Shown here in pieces: positions 19,730-28,453 of a stretch of DNA of 64,000 nucleotides. A program made the position numbers and the translations under genes. The notes under the pieces were generated by a model. It ran no database searches. It was not told the origin of the DNA and worked only from the letters and a program-made list of their open reading frames with translations. The stretch is taken from assembly GCF_023115465.1 (NCBI RefSeq), contig NZ_CP096034.1:1674001-1738000 (forward strand), read 5' to 3'. The stretch is from Gottfriedia acidiceleris (GTDB taxonomy: Bacteria; Bacillota; Bacilli; Bacillales; Bacillaceae_G). The stretch's first letter is position 1; each line of letters begins with the position of its first letter.

Positions 19730-20128
19730 TTATAAATAAAATCGATCCCTAATTTCTTTTGATGGGATCATACATGATTCATTTTTTCCAAAGAATTTAA
19801 AACGATTTCTTGCAATCAGTCTATATAAATAGTCACGTATTGTTGTTGGGATTATGATTAAGGTATAGAAAGATTTTGGCCAACCTTCTAAATTTTTTGC
19901 AATAGAAAGTGCAGCTGAAGATTCAAATTTTATTTTTCCATTTTGTACAAGAAAAATTGAATCAATTGAACCAAGTTCGGGGTGATCCTTCTTAAGCTTT
20001 TCGCCAAATGTAGATTGTAGTGCCGCAAAATGAAAATAACCTTTTTGGTCATGTTTAATAATAAATTGAACAGCTCCATTGCATAAAATACATTCACCAT
20101 CAAATAGAATAATTGGCTTCTCGGTCAT
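19730..20128 (-). CDS. yuxK: DCC-family thiol-disulfide oxidoreductase (YuxK-like, DUF393)
   Basis: 132-residue thioredoxin-fold protein of the DCC family, named for the N-terminal DxxCxxC motif, here DGECILCN at residues 10-17. The rest (AALQSTFGEKL, SSAALSIAKNLEGWP, RDYLYRLIARNRFKFFGK) matches YuxK. Its redox partner is unknown. It lies 17 bases after the haemoglobin gene in the same direction, so the two probably form an operon, suggesting a role in oxygen or NO stress. Confidence 0.88.
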   Translation of the reverse strand: MTEKPIILFDGECILCNGAVQFIIKHDQKGYFHFAALQSTFGEKLKKDHPELGSIDSIFLVQNGKIKFESSAALSIAKNLEGWPKSFYTLIIIPTTIRDYLYRLIARNRFKFFGKNESCMIPSKEIRDRFYL

Positions 20129-20145
20129 AATTTATCCCCTAAAGA

Positions 20146-20523
20146 TTATTCTTGGTTCACCATATGGTAAGCAACATTTCTTAAATGTTGTAATAATGGC
20201 TCTTTAATTTCTTCATCTAAATCGACATCATCCATTGCTTTTCCCATACAATCCAACCAGTCATGAGCTAATTCAATTGTAATTGGAAAAGGCAAATGAC
20301 GCGCGCGCATTCTTGGATGACCACGTTCCATACTATAATATTGTGGTCCACCTAAAAACTGTGTTAAAAATAGTTTTTGTTTACGTGCTGTTTCTTCCCA
20401 GTCACCTGGAAATATTGGTGAAAGTCTCTCATGCTTTGAAACGTAAGAATAAAAAGTATCCACTAGTTCTTCTAATTTTTCTTTCCCTATATAATCATAC
20501 ATTGATTGATTTTCGTTACTCAA
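20146..20523 (-). CDS. yjbI: group II truncated haemoglobin (YjbI/GlbO)
   Basis: 125-residue truncated globin. Visible: MYDYIGKEKLEELVDTFY (helix A/B), SPIFPGDWEE, FLTQFLGGPQYYSMERGHPRMRARHLPFPI with the proximal His in RARH, and DWLDCMGKAMDD. Group II truncated globins bind oxygen and may detoxify NO or peroxides. It is followed by the DCC oxidoreductase gene. In B. subtilis yjbI lies with other genes, so this pairing differs. Confidence 0.92.
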   Translation of the reverse strand: MSNENQSMYDYIGKEKLEELVDTFYSYVSKHERLSPIFPGDWEETARKQKLFLTQFLGGPQYYSMERGHPRMRARHLPFPITIELAHDWLDCMGKAMDDVDLDEEIKEPLLQHLRNVAYHMVNQE

Positions 20524-20647
20524 AAGAAAATACCTCCATTAATTTCAAAAAATACAATTTAGATAGATTTATTTTATCTCTTTTTGGACTTTATGAGAAG
20601 TAAATAGGAACCTTATGGTAATGTAATTTATTATTAAAACCCCTATT

Positions 20648-21166
20648 CTAATTAGAAGAGGGGTTTCCTTCATATGCTTCAATTAAGTTGTTTAGATTGA
20701 TTTTATTCTTAGTTTGGAGAACAGCTTTCATTACTCGTTCAGATTTTTCTAGATTAGAGTTATTTAATAGTTGAGGTAAAATGGTCGGAACAATTTGCCA
20801 TGAGATACCGAATTGATCTTTTAACCAACCACATGCTTGCGCATTTTTATCTCCATCTTTTGATAATTTGTCCCAATAATAGTCTATTTCTTCTTGGGAG
20901 TCACAATGAATGATGAATGAAATTGCTTCTGTAAATTTAAAGTGAGGTCCACCGTTTAACGCAACAAAATCTAGCCCTTCTAAGCTAAATTGGATCGTCA
21001 TAACGGCTCCTTCTTCCATACTGTTTGGGTCATGTCTTTCTTTTCCATAACGTGTGATTCTTTCAATTTTTGAATTCTTAAATATAGAAGTGTAATAATT
21101 TACGGCTTCTTCGGCTTGTGTATCAAACCATAAATTCGTTGATATTTTTTGAATTTTACTTTGCAT
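20648..21166 (-). CDS. PhnB-like VOC family protein
   Basis: 172 residues with the PhnB/3-demethylubiquinone methyltransferase-like glyoxalase fold: ISTNLWFDTQAEEAVNYYTSIF, EGAVMTIQFSLEGLDFVALNGGPHFKF, and the C-terminal GWLKDQFGISWQIVP. Such proteins are common in soil Bacilli, but the substrate is not known and the classic metal ligands are not all obvious. It is transcribed alone with AAAGGAGAA before its ATG. A GGGG-containing hairpin overlapping its stop may serve as terminator. Confidence 0.85.
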   Translation of the reverse strand: MQSKIQKISTNLWFDTQAEEAVNYYTSIFKNSKIERITRYGKERHDPNSMEEGAVMTIQFSLEGLDFVALNGGPHFKFTEAISFIIHCDSQEEIDYYWDKLSKDGDKNAQACGWLKDQFGISWQIVPTILPQLLNNSNLEKSERVMKAVLQTKNKINLNNLIEAYEGNPSSN

Positions 21167-21312
21167 AGCTTTTCTCCTTTACTCGAAAAACGTTTATAAT
21201 AATTGGATATTAAATTTATTCAAACTTTATAAGTTTTAACCATATTCATCATTAGTACACGTTAAAAGAAATTATAAAAAAATGATATTATACTAGCATA
21301 GGAGGTGTAGCA

Positions 21313-22551
21313 ATGAATCAATGGGCACCAAAGAGTGGAAGAGTTATTTTACATGTTGATATGAATTCATTTTTTGCTTCAGTTGAAATAGCGAATGATC
21401 CATCATTAAAAGGTAAACCAGTAGTAGTCGCCGGCAATGAAAAAGAGAGAAGGGGAATTATCGTAACTGCAAGTTATGAAGCTCGAGCTTATGGAATTCG
21501 GGCAACAATGCCATTATGGGAAGCGCGAAAAAAATGTCCTGAGATGATTGTGAAAACTCCAAATTTTGAAGCTTACCGAAAAGTCTCAAGGCAAATATTT
21601 GAAAAATTAGGTACTATAAGTCCTAAAATTGAAGTGGCATCAATAGATGAAGGATATATTGATATAACTGATTGTGATGAAAAACTAGGTCATCCAATTA
21701 AAATAGCTGAATTGATCCAGTCAATGTTGTTAGAAGATCTTGATATGCCATGTAGTATCGGTATTGGTCCAAATAAATTTCTTGCGAAAACAGCTTCAGA
21801 TATGAAGAAACCACTTGGAATTACTGTTCTTCGTAAGAGGGATGTTCCTACTATTTTATGGCCAAGAAAAGTAGGAGAGATGCATGGTGTTGGTAAGAAA
21901 ACTGAAGAAAAACTAAATGAAATTGGCATTAATACTATAGAAGATTTGGCAAAAAGTAATGAAAAACAAGTACAAGAACTATTAGGTGTAAACGGTAAAT
22001 CTTTAAGAAATAAGGCCAATGGAATAGATGAGAGAGAAGTCGATCCTAGTCGTATGCTTTCACATAAGACAATTGGCCAATCAACGACATTTTCATTTGA
22101 TGTTTTTGAGGAACCAATGATTGCAGAAAAATTTGAAACTCTATCTAAACGGGTAGCTGAACGATTAATTAAGAAGGGTTTAGTGGCTGACACTGTGACA
22201 ATTACACTTCGATTTAGTGACAGAAAAACAATTAATCGAAGTAAAAAACTTTCTACACCTGTACAACTAGCTAATGATATCTTTAAAGAGGCATTTGATT
22301 TATGGAAAAGAAATTGGAACGGAGAACCATTACGTTTAATCGGAGTAACTGCATCACAATTAAATCCAAAAGATGAAATATCAAAGCAATTGGACCTATT
22401 TTCTTTTGAAAAGGATGCCAAACAAGAACCATTGTTTGAAACATTACATAAATTGCAAGATAAATATGGAGAACAAGTTATTAGTTTAGGGAGACAGAAA
22501 AAGAAAATTGACTCAAACAATATATTAGATATATTGAAATCTACAGAGTAA
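21313..22551 (+). CDS. dinB: DNA polymerase IV, Y family
   Basis: Error-prone translesion DNA polymerase, 412 residues. Palm motifs HVDMNSFFASVE and SIDEGYIDIT provide the metal-binding acidic residues; helix-hairpin-helix segments follow (MHGVGKKTEEKL), then the little-finger domain. A beta-clamp binding motif QLDLF is at residues 359-363 near the C-terminus. It corresponds to yqjH (PolY1) in the B. subtilis order. ATG is preceded by AGGAGGTG. It bypasses lesions and contributes to stress mutagenesis. No LexA box was recognised upstream. Confidence 0.95.
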   Translation: MNQWAPKSGRVILHVDMNSFFASVEIANDPSLKGKPVVVAGNEKERRGIIVTASYEARAYGIRATMPLWEARKKCPEMIVKTPNFEAYRKVSRQIFEKLGTISPKIEVASIDEGYIDITDCDEKLGHPIKIAELIQSMLLEDLDMPCSIGIGPNKFLAKTASDMKKPLGITVLRKRDVPTILWPRKVGEMHGVGKKTEEKLNEIGINTIEDLAKSNEKQVQELLGVNGKSLRNKANGIDEREVDPSRMLSHKTIGQSTTFSFDVFEEPMIAEKFETLSKRVAERLIKKGLVADTVTITLRFSDRKTINRSKKLSTPVQLANDIFKEAFDLWKRNWNGEPLRLIGVTASQLNPKDEISKQLDLFSFEKDAKQEPLFETLHKLQDKYGEQVISLGRQKKKIDSNNILDILKSTE

Positions 22552-22560
22552 ACAACTGCT

Positions 22561-22586
22561 GGGCTTTCAATCGAAGGTCCTTTTTT
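22561..22586 (+). terminator. terminator of dinB
   Basis: GGGCTTTC / GAAGGTCC stem (with wobble pairs) and six Ts, just after the stop codon. Confidence 0.65.
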
Positions 22587-22600
22587 GTTGTCTTTTTTTA

Positions 22601-22636
22601 ACAAAAAAAGACAGTCTATTAATTAGACAGTCTTCA
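22601..22636 (-). terminator. terminator of the amidase gene
   Basis: AAGACAGTCTA / TAGACAGTCTT stem with one mismatch; on the minus strand a T7 run follows. Confidence 0.75.
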
Positions 22637-22653
22637 AATAGTTAGATAACCGT

Positions 22654-23334
22654 TTAAACTTTCTCAATCATAATTTTAGTTGCTGTTGGAAGATATTGTT
22701 CTACTGCATTCAGTACATTTTGATCATCTTGATATGCACCGACTTGTACTCCGTCTACGATTACTCTATGCATTTCAGACTTTGTCTTAGCTGTTAAATT
22801 AAATGCTTTTACTAATCCATTTACATGCCCTTGAGCTACCTTTTGTCGCCAATTTGGATCTTTTAGTTTTGCAGCATCACTTGCATTATCAATGAAACCA
22901 TTTTCAGTCAAAATTGCTGGCATATTTGATTCACGTAATACATGAAAATTAGCTTTCTTTTTACCACGATCAGTTAGACCATTAAGCTTAACGATTTCTG
23001 GATGTAAATCGTTTCTGTATTGAGCTGAAGTAGACGTATCTGACAAACTATCATGTATATAATCCTCGTAACCTGACGCTGATGTATTAAATGAATTGAT
23101 ATGAACAGATAAAAAGTAGCTGGCACCCCATGAGTTTGCATCGTTAGTGCGTTCAGATAAAGAACGATCTGTATCGGTAGATCTGCTCATTCTAACCTCA
23201 ACGTCATTGTAATTATTTAATAAATCTCTTATTCTTAATGCGATATCCAAAGTTAGATCTTTTTCCTTTAATCCATTACCTACTGCACCTGAATCAGAGC
23301 CACCATGCCCTGGATCTAAATAAAGTTTCAACAT
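22654..23334 (-). CDS. N-acetylmuramoyl-L-alanine amidase (CwlC-like, Amidase_3)
   Basis: Zinc amidase that cleaves the lactyl-L-alanine bond of peptidoglycan. Catalytic domain: LYLDPGHGGSDSGAVGNG (first His), SLSERTNDANSWGASYFLSVHINS (second His) and AILTENGFIDN (catalytic Glu). The roughly 45-residue C-terminal part (RVIVDGVQVGAYQDDQNVLN) looks like half of a SPOR-like wall-binding repeat. It lacks a signal peptide, as expected for CwlC-type enzymes made in the sporulating mother cell, or for phage-type lysins. There are no phage genes around, so a mother-cell lysis role is the likelier inference. Confidence 0.9.
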   Translation of the reverse strand: MLKLYLDPGHGGSDSGAVGNGLKEKDLTLDIALRIRDLLNNYNDVEVRMSRSTDTDRSLSERTNDANSWGASYFLSVHINSFNTSASGYEDYIHDSLSDTSTSAQYRNDLHPEIVKLNGLTDRGKKKANFHVLRESNMPAILTENGFIDNASDAAKLKDPNWRQKVAQGHVNGLVKAFNLTAKTKSEMHRVIVDGVQVGAYQDDQNVLNAVEQYLPTATKIMIEKV

Positions 23335-23545
23335 ATAAACTATCCCTCCTAATGATAATTGTATTCAAAGTAATTTTTAGTTGAAATGGACAAGCAACTA
23401 AATATAACCAAATTTAAGACTTTTAATAGATTCTTTATTTAGATTGATAGTTAAGTAGGGGAATACTAAAATATTGTCGAATTTAAAGATTAAGTTATTT
23501 TGTTATCTAATGTAACGATTGCCAACAGCCAAGGAGGAAAGTTGT

Positions 23546-25162
23546 ATGTATACAAAAATGAAAGCGAATGAACACGTTTATTCATCACATCGTAATGTGG
23601 TGTATGCTAGAAATGGAATGGTCGCTACTTCCCAACCATTGGCTGCACAAGCAGGCCTAGATATTTTAAAAAAGGGTGGTAATGCAGTAGATGCTGCAAT
23701 TGCTACAGCTGCCTGCCTTACAGTAGTTGAGCCTACTTCAAACGGTATTGGTGGAGATGCTTTTGCATTAATTTGGATGAACGAAAAGTTATACGGTTTA
23801 GATGCAAGTGGACCAGCACCTAAAAATATATCGATTGAAAAATTAAAAAATTTAGGGTATGAAAAAATGCCTAAATATGGTTGGATTCCAATAACTGTCC
23901 CTGGTGCTCCGGCTGCTTGGGTAGAATTATCGAATCGATTTGGGAGACTTTCGTTAAAGGAAGTGTTACAACCGGCAATTGAATATGCTCGTGAAGGTTT
24001 TCCGATTTCACCAACATTAGGTAAGTTTTGGAAAAAGGCTTATGAAATATACAAAAAGGAGTTAAACTCTGAGGAGTTTGCTGCTTGGTTTAATACGTTT
24101 GCACCAAATGGAAGAGCTCCTGAAGTAGGAGAAATTTGGTCGTCACTGGATCATGCAATAACTTTAGAAAAAATAGCCGAAACAAATGGAAAAGATTTTT
24201 ATAAAGGTGAAATTGCAGATAAAATTATTGCTTCTTCAAATCAATATGGTGGTTATTTAACAAAAGAAGATTTAGAGTCTTTTAAACCGGAATGGGTAAA
24301 TCCAATAAGTATAAATTACAGAGGATATGATGTGTGGGAAATTCCACCTAATGGTCAAGGAATTGTCGCATTGATGGCTTTAAATATATTAAAAAATGAT
24401 TCGTTTGATGAAAAAGAGAACGTAACTACATATCATAAACAATTTGAAGCAATGAAGTTAGCTTTTGCTTGCGGAAAGGAATATGTCACAGATCGAAAGT
24501 TTATGAAGACTTCGGTTGAAAGTCTTTTAAGTGATCAATATGGAAAAGAACGCTTTTTAGGGATCACAGAAACTGCTCATACACCATTACCTGGAAGACC
24601 GCCTAGTGGAGGCACTGTTTATTTAGCAACAGCTGACGGGGATGGAAATATGGTCTCCTTTATTCAAAGTAATTATATGGGTTTTGGTTCAGGAATAGTC
24701 ATTCCTGGAACTGGAATCGGATTACAAAATAGGGGGTGTGATTTTAGCCTAAATGAAAAACATGCTAACGCTTTAATTGGTGGAAAAAAATCATATCATA
24801 CGATTATTCCGGCATTTTTAACAAAAAATAATAAAGCAATTGGACCATTCGGTGTAATGGGTGGTTATATGCAGCCTCAAGGCCATGTTCAAGTAATCAT
24901 GAATAGCATCGATTTTCATTTAAATCCACAAGAAGCCTTAGACGCTCCTAGATGGCAATGGATTGAAGGGAAACTAATCGAAGTCGAACCTAGTTTTCCT
25001 CAAGAGATTATAAAAGAATTACAGGCTAAAGGTCATGAAATTATGGTTGCAAAGGATACTGGAAGTTTCGGGCGAGGCCAGATTATTTGGAGAAATGAAG
25101 ATTCTGGCGTTTTAATGGGTGGTACAGAATCAAGAACGGACGGTTGTATAGCAAGTTGGTAA
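23546..25162 (+). CDS. gamma-glutamyltransferase family protein (YwrD-like)
   Basis: Ntn-hydrolase of the GGT family, about 538 residues, without a signal peptide, so probably cytoplasmic. N-terminal LAAQAGLDILKKGGNAVDAA and SNGIGGDAF are typical; the self-processing Thr is in RPPSGGTVYLATAD, followed by the small-subunit core and GGYMQPQGHVQV. It matches YwrD rather than secreted GGT. The ATG at 23546 follows AAGGAGG. Two chromate-transporter half genes follow within 21 bases, the same association as ywrA-ywrB-ywrD in B. subtilis. The substrate is unknown. Confidence 0.88.
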   Translation: MYTKMKANEHVYSSHRNVVYARNGMVATSQPLAAQAGLDILKKGGNAVDAAIATAACLTVVEPTSNGIGGDAFALIWMNEKLYGLDASGPAPKNISIEKLKNLGYEKMPKYGWIPITVPGAPAAWVELSNRFGRLSLKEVLQPAIEYAREGFPISPTLGKFWKKAYEIYKKELNSEEFAAWFNTFAPNGRAPEVGEIWSSLDHAITLEKIAETNGKDFYKGEIADKIIASSNQYGGYLTKEDLESFKPEWVNPISINYRGYDVWEIPPNGQGIVALMALNILKNDSFDEKENVTTYHKQFEAMKLAFACGKEYVTDRKFMKTSVESLLSDQYGKERFLGITETAHTPLPGRPPSGGTVYLATADGDGNMVSFIQSNYMGFGSGIVIPGTGIGLQNRGCDFSLNEKHANALIGGKKSYHTIIPAFLTKNNKAIGPFGVMGGYMQPQGHVQVIMNSIDFHLNPQEALDAPRWQWIEGKLIEVEPSFPQEIIKELQAKGHEIMVAKDTGSFGRGQIIWRNEDSGVLMGGTESRTDGCIASW

Positions 25163-25183
25163 ATATGAAAAGGAATGGATTTA

Positions 25184-25765
25184 ATGAAACAATTAGAAAT
25201 ATTCATCGCGTTTTTTCGAAGTAGTATTTTAGGATATGGTGGCGGGCCATCTACGATTCCACTAGTCTATAAAGAAGTCGTTGATACGTATAAATGGATG
25301 AAAGACGAAGAGTTTTCTGAAATTTTAGCAATAGGAAATATGCTCCCAGGTCCAATCAATACAAAATTAGCTGGTTATATCGGTTATCGTATTGGTGGTA
25401 TAATCGGAATGCTTATTGCGATTATTGCAACGATCTTACCGACAATCCTTTTAATGATTATACTTTTAACATCATTATCATCTTTTAAAGATATTAAATG
25501 GGTTAATGGGATGAAGGAATCGATTGTACCTGTTGTAGGGGTAATGTTAGGAGTATTAACATGGCAATTTTTTCAAAGTTCAAAAAAAGGATTGAAAACA
25601 CCAACAATTTTAATTCATTTAGTTGTCGGTTTGTTTCTAATTCAATTTTTACACATACACCCAGCGATCATAATTGGATGTTTACTAATATTTGCTATCT
25701 TTCAGCCAGTAAAAACAACTTCCTCAAATGACGATCAGACGAGGAAGGGGAGTACAAACGAATGA
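25184..25765 (+). CDS. chromate transporter half-protein (YwrB-like)
   Basis: One of two single-domain CHR-family proteins. The motif FFRSSILGYGGGPSTIPLVYKEV and GNMLPGPINTKLAGYIGYRIGG are diagnostic; about five to six hydrophobic segments follow. Short CHR proteins work as pairs with opposite topology to export chromate or related anions. The ATG at 25184 has AAAAGGA with good spacing, unlike the ATG three codons earlier. The stop overlaps the start of the partner (ATGA), so they are translationally coupled. Confidence 0.88.
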   Translation: MKQLEIFIAFFRSSILGYGGGPSTIPLVYKEVVDTYKWMKDEEFSEILAIGNMLPGPINTKLAGYIGYRIGGIIGMLIAIIATILPTILLMIILLTSLSSFKDIKWVNGMKESIVPVVGVMLGVLTWQFFQSSKKGLKTPTILIHLVVGLFLIQFLHIHPAIIIGCLLIFAIFQPVKTTSSNDDQTRKGSTNE

Positions 25766-26289
25766 TTTATTGGAAATTATTTCTTTCATTTCTTATAACG
25801 AATCTTTTAGGATATGGTGGTGGGCCAGCTACAATCCCATTAATTCAAAATGATGTTGTTGCACAAAATCATTGGTTAACTCAACAAGAATTTCATGAAG
25901 CATTTGCAATGGGGAATGCCTTACCAGGGCCTATCGCCACAAAAATGGCAGGCTATATTGGATATAAAATGGGAGGAATCTTTGGTTCCTTTATAGCAGT
26001 CTTTGCAACGGTAATCCCTTCTTTATTACTAATGATTCTTTTAATTGGACTACTTTATAAAAATCGTGACTCAATTCGAGTGAAGAGAATGACAGCATAT
26101 GTAAAACCGACAATAGTTGTCCTTTTAGGCGTACTTACATATCAATCTTTTTCTGATTCCTTTCATGATATTGGAGCATTCCAAGTTATTTTTATTGCGG
26201 TTTGTACATTTTTCTTAATGGAAAAATTTAAAATTCATCCGGCTTTTGTAGTACTTGGTGCATTAATTTATGGTGCCATTAATCTTTAA
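25762..26289 (+). CDS. chromate transporter half-protein (YwrA-like)
   Basis: Second CHR-domain half: FLITNLLGYGGGPATIPLIQNDV and GNALPGPIATKMAGYIGYKMGG repeat the diagnostic motifs of its partner. 175 residues with about five membrane segments. It is coupled to the preceding gene by a 4-base overlap, with AAGGGGAG upstream. Homology of the halves suggests an old duplication. Physiological substrate uncertain. Confidence 0.88.
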   Translation: MIYWKLFLSFLITNLLGYGGGPATIPLIQNDVVAQNHWLTQQEFHEAFAMGNALPGPIATKMAGYIGYKMGGIFGSFIAVFATVIPSLLLMILLIGLLYKNRDSIRVKRMTAYVKPTIVVLLGVLTYQSFSDSFHDIGAFQVIFIAVCTFFLMEKFKIHPAFVVLGALIYGAINL

Positions 26290-26293
26290 AAAT

Positions 26294-26326
26294 AAAAAAG
26301 AAACCAATCAATTGGTTTCTTTTTCT
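26294..26326. terminator. bidirectional terminator
   Basis: AAGAAACCAA / TTGGTTTCTT stem with A- and T-rich flanks between the chromate transporter and the convergent SET gene; its right arm overlaps the end of the SET coding sequence. Confidence 0.8.
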
Positions 26327-26733
26327 TTTTCCTTTTCCTTGCTCATAACTTCTTCATAATCTTTATTAAACCAAAGTGGATCCATATTATCTACTTCACC
26401 ATTATAATTAATCAAAATTTCTTCGCCAGCTTTAATGTCTTTGTAAGCGAAAAAATCAAATGTGTGATTATCAAAGTTAATATCGTAAGTTGCATTTGCA
26501 TCATAAGAATGGTTGAATAGCATTCCGTATCCTAGAAGAATAGCTGAATGATTAATTCCATATTCAAATGCATAGTCTGCTAATAAAGTTTTCTCGATAT
26601 GCTCATGTTCCTCGTTCGGGTAAGAAATCACTGGTGCCTCGTGTATCAGTTCACCTTTAGCAATATCTCGTGTTGCAAAGACACCTCGATTAAATTCACC
26701 GTCACTTAACGTAGAAGTTTTAATTTCAATCAT
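26308..26733 (-). CDS. SET-domain protein (putative lysine methyltransferase)
   Basis: 141-residue compact SET domain: FNRGVFATRDIAKGELI at the start, LFNHSYDANATYDI (the NHS motif that binds S-adenosylmethionine) and AYKDIKAGEEILINYNG (the catalytic Tyr region). It lacks the pre- and post-SET modules of eukaryotic enzymes, and the C-terminus is a lysine/glutamate run. Bacterial members are probably protein methyltransferases, but targets are not known. The gene stands alone. Confidence 0.85.
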   Translation of the reverse strand: MIEIKTSTLSDGEFNRGVFATRDIAKGELIHEAPVISYPNEEHEHIEKTLLADYAFEYGINHSAILLGYGMLFNHSYDANATYDINFDNHTFDFFAYKDIKAGEEILINYNGEVDNMDPLWFNKDYEEVMSKEKEKEKETN

Positions 26734-26983
26734 AATTACACACCTATAATTCTCTCTTAAGTCTTATAGATAGTTTGCCACTATTTTAGATATAAATCAA
26801 TTTTTTTATCTAATTAGCATTATTCACATAATAGTGCGTCTCTTTTCAGTCGAAAGAAGTAGTAAAACCTAGATAAGTCTCCTATTAGATTAAAAACCGA
26901 TAAAATTAAAAAATTCTAAGTATATATTTTGCCAAAACATCAAATTATAAAATTGTTATATATATATAGGGAGGCAGATTATA

Positions 26984-27484
26984 ATGAAATTTCTTTATAA
27001 GATTATGATTTTATTGATTGTAATGTCTTCTATTCTTCCAGGAATTAAGCAGGTAAATGCAACTAGCAAAAAGGAATTTCTGCGAATTGAAGGATATAAG
27101 CCAAACCAAACTGTAAACAAAATTCCTTTTTTAGCTAATATTTTCCAGGTTTCAACAAATCAGATTCTAGTAACTTTTGATTCACAAGTTGATCCTAATT
27201 TAGGAACAAAAGCATCATTTTATTGGATTCAAAGTTTATCTGATAAAATCCCTACCGGAATTGCATCACTAGGAAGCAAGAGCCAATTTAATGCAAGGAA
27301 TGCCTTATCAAATAATCAAGTTACAATTACAAAGGTACAAGGTGATAACAATTCATTCTTGTTAACCTTTAAACAAGAAATACCTTCAAATAAGCGATTT
27401 AAACTAGCAGTTCGTCATTTGCACGCTCCTGGTGGAAAACCCTTTGATGGTATAAATGGTATGAAAGTATTTACAGGTAAATAA
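26984..27484 (+). CDS. secreted protein of unknown function
   Basis: 166 residues with a Sec signal peptide (basic MKFLYK, hydrophobic IMILLIVMSSILPGI, cleavage probably after VNA). The mature part is beta-rich (FQVSTNQILVTFDSQVDP, NQVTITKVQGDN, SFLLTFKQEIPSNKRFKLAVRHL), suggesting an Ig-like sandwich, with no cysteine. I do not recognise the family. The ATG has GGGAGG upstream and a terminator follows, so it is a single gene. Confidence 0.7.
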   Translation: MKFLYKIMILLIVMSSILPGIKQVNATSKKEFLRIEGYKPNQTVNKIPFLANIFQVSTNQILVTFDSQVDPNLGTKASFYWIQSLSDKIPTGIASLGSKSQFNARNALSNNQVTITKVQGDNNSFLLTFKQEIPSNKRFKLAVRHLHAPGGKPFDGINGMKVFTGK

Positions 27485-27510
27485 TTATTATGTAATTTGT
27501 CTACATGATG

Positions 27511-27540
27511 AAATCCCCTATAGCAGAGGGGATTTTTTTA
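27511..27540 (+). terminator. terminator after secreted protein gene
   Basis: AAATCCCC / GGGGATTT stem followed by seven Ts. Confidence 0.85.
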
Positions 27541-27626
27541 TGCCTTGTAAAGAATATTGCCAAACGATCGGTAAGAATTTTGTAGCTTACTCCGAAAAAA
27601 ATTTCTAAAATAGATAAATTATAGAA

Positions 27627-27657
27627 TTGACTTTAACGTTGCGTAAAGGTGTATTGT
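27627..27657 (+). promoter_or_regulatory. MerR-type promoter of the Mta-like gene (19-bp spacer)
   Basis: TTGACT (27627-27632) and TATTGT (27652-27657) are separated by 19 bp, the over-long spacer that MerR activators correct by twisting DNA. The spacer contains the imperfect dyad TTAACG-TTG-CGTAAA. The regulator starts 24 bp downstream, which fits positive autoregulation. Confidence 0.7.
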
Positions 27658-27680
27658 AAAGATGTCAGGAGGTAATCGCA

Positions 27681-28445
27681 ATGGAATATACAGTACAAAA
27701 GCTTGGACTTTTAGCAGGAATCAGCACAAGGACTTTAAGATATTATGATGAGATTGGAATTCTTAAGCCGGCAAGAATTAACTCATCAGGATATCGGATT
27801 TATGGTCAAGCGGAAGTAGATCGCTTGCAACAAATCCTATTTTATAGAGAACTAGGTATGAATTTAGAAAACATTAAAGAAATTATCACATCACCTGATT
27901 TTAATAGTGCCAAGGCGTTAACCGAGCATCGTGAGCAGCTTCTTGATAAAAGAAAGCAATTGGATTTATTAATTTCAAACGTTGAAAAGTCAATTGCTCT
28001 AACAGAGGGGAGAATTACAATGTCAAATAAAGAAAAGTTTGAAGGCTTTAAGAAAGATATGATCGAAGAAAATGAAAAGAAATATGGAAAAGAAGCACGT
28101 AAAAAATATGGAGATGAAGCTGTTAATCAAGCAAATCAAAAAGTAATGAGTATGACAGAAGAAGATCATAAAGAAGTAACGCGACTTGCTGAAGAGTTAG
28201 AAAAAACATTAGCTGAAGCAGTTAAAACGGGTGATCCATCAAGTGAAATTGCACAAAAAGCAGCTGATTTGCATAAACAATGGTTAACATTTTATTGGAG
28301 CAAATATAGTAAGGAAGCGCACGCGGGCTTAGCCCAAATGTATGTAGACGATGAACGTTTTAGAGCACATTACGATAAAGTACAACCTGGAACTGCTGAA
28401 TTTTTAAGAGATGCAATTCATATTTACACGCAACATAAAAATTAA
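27681..28445 (+). CDS. mta: MerR-family multidrug-sensing activator (Mta/TipA-like)
   Basis: 254 residues: N-terminal MerR winged helix (VQKLGLLAGISTRTLRYYDEIGIL, then NSSGYRIYGQAEVDRLQQILFYRELG), a dimerisation coiled coil (about 75-110), and a C-terminal TipAS drug-binding domain (about 130-254, YSKEAHAGLAQMYVDDERFRAHYD). B. subtilis Mta of similar length activates its own gene and multidrug exporters bmr and blt. The ATG has AGGAGG. The promoter shows the expected 19-bp spacer. No exporter is adjacent; the nearest candidate is the DHA2 pump 30 kb away. Confidence 0.88.
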   Translation: MEYTVQKLGLLAGISTRTLRYYDEIGILKPARINSSGYRIYGQAEVDRLQQILFYRELGMNLENIKEIITSPDFNSAKALTEHREQLLDKRKQLDLLISNVEKSIALTEGRITMSNKEKFEGFKKDMIEENEKKYGKEARKKYGDEAVNQANQKVMSMTEEDHKEVTRLAEELEKTLAEAVKTGDPSSEIAQKAADLHKQWLTFYWSKYSKEAHAGLAQMYVDDERFRAHYDKVQPGTAEFLRDAIHIYTQHKN

Positions 28446-28453
28446 GTCTGGGA

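Noticed and set aside
21184-21205. PerR-like TTATAATAATTGGAT upstream of the VOC gene
   Set aside because: Only about 11 of 15 consensus positions; expected by chance in AT-rich DNA.
21690-22604. 304-codon minus-strand frame opposite dinB
   Set aside because: It is the complement of a clearly conserved Y-family polymerase; serine/isoleucine-rich shadow translation with no family motifs.
22654-23334. Amidase as prophage endolysin
   Set aside because: No phage structural, holin or integrase genes nearby; the protein fits CwlC-type sporulation amidases.
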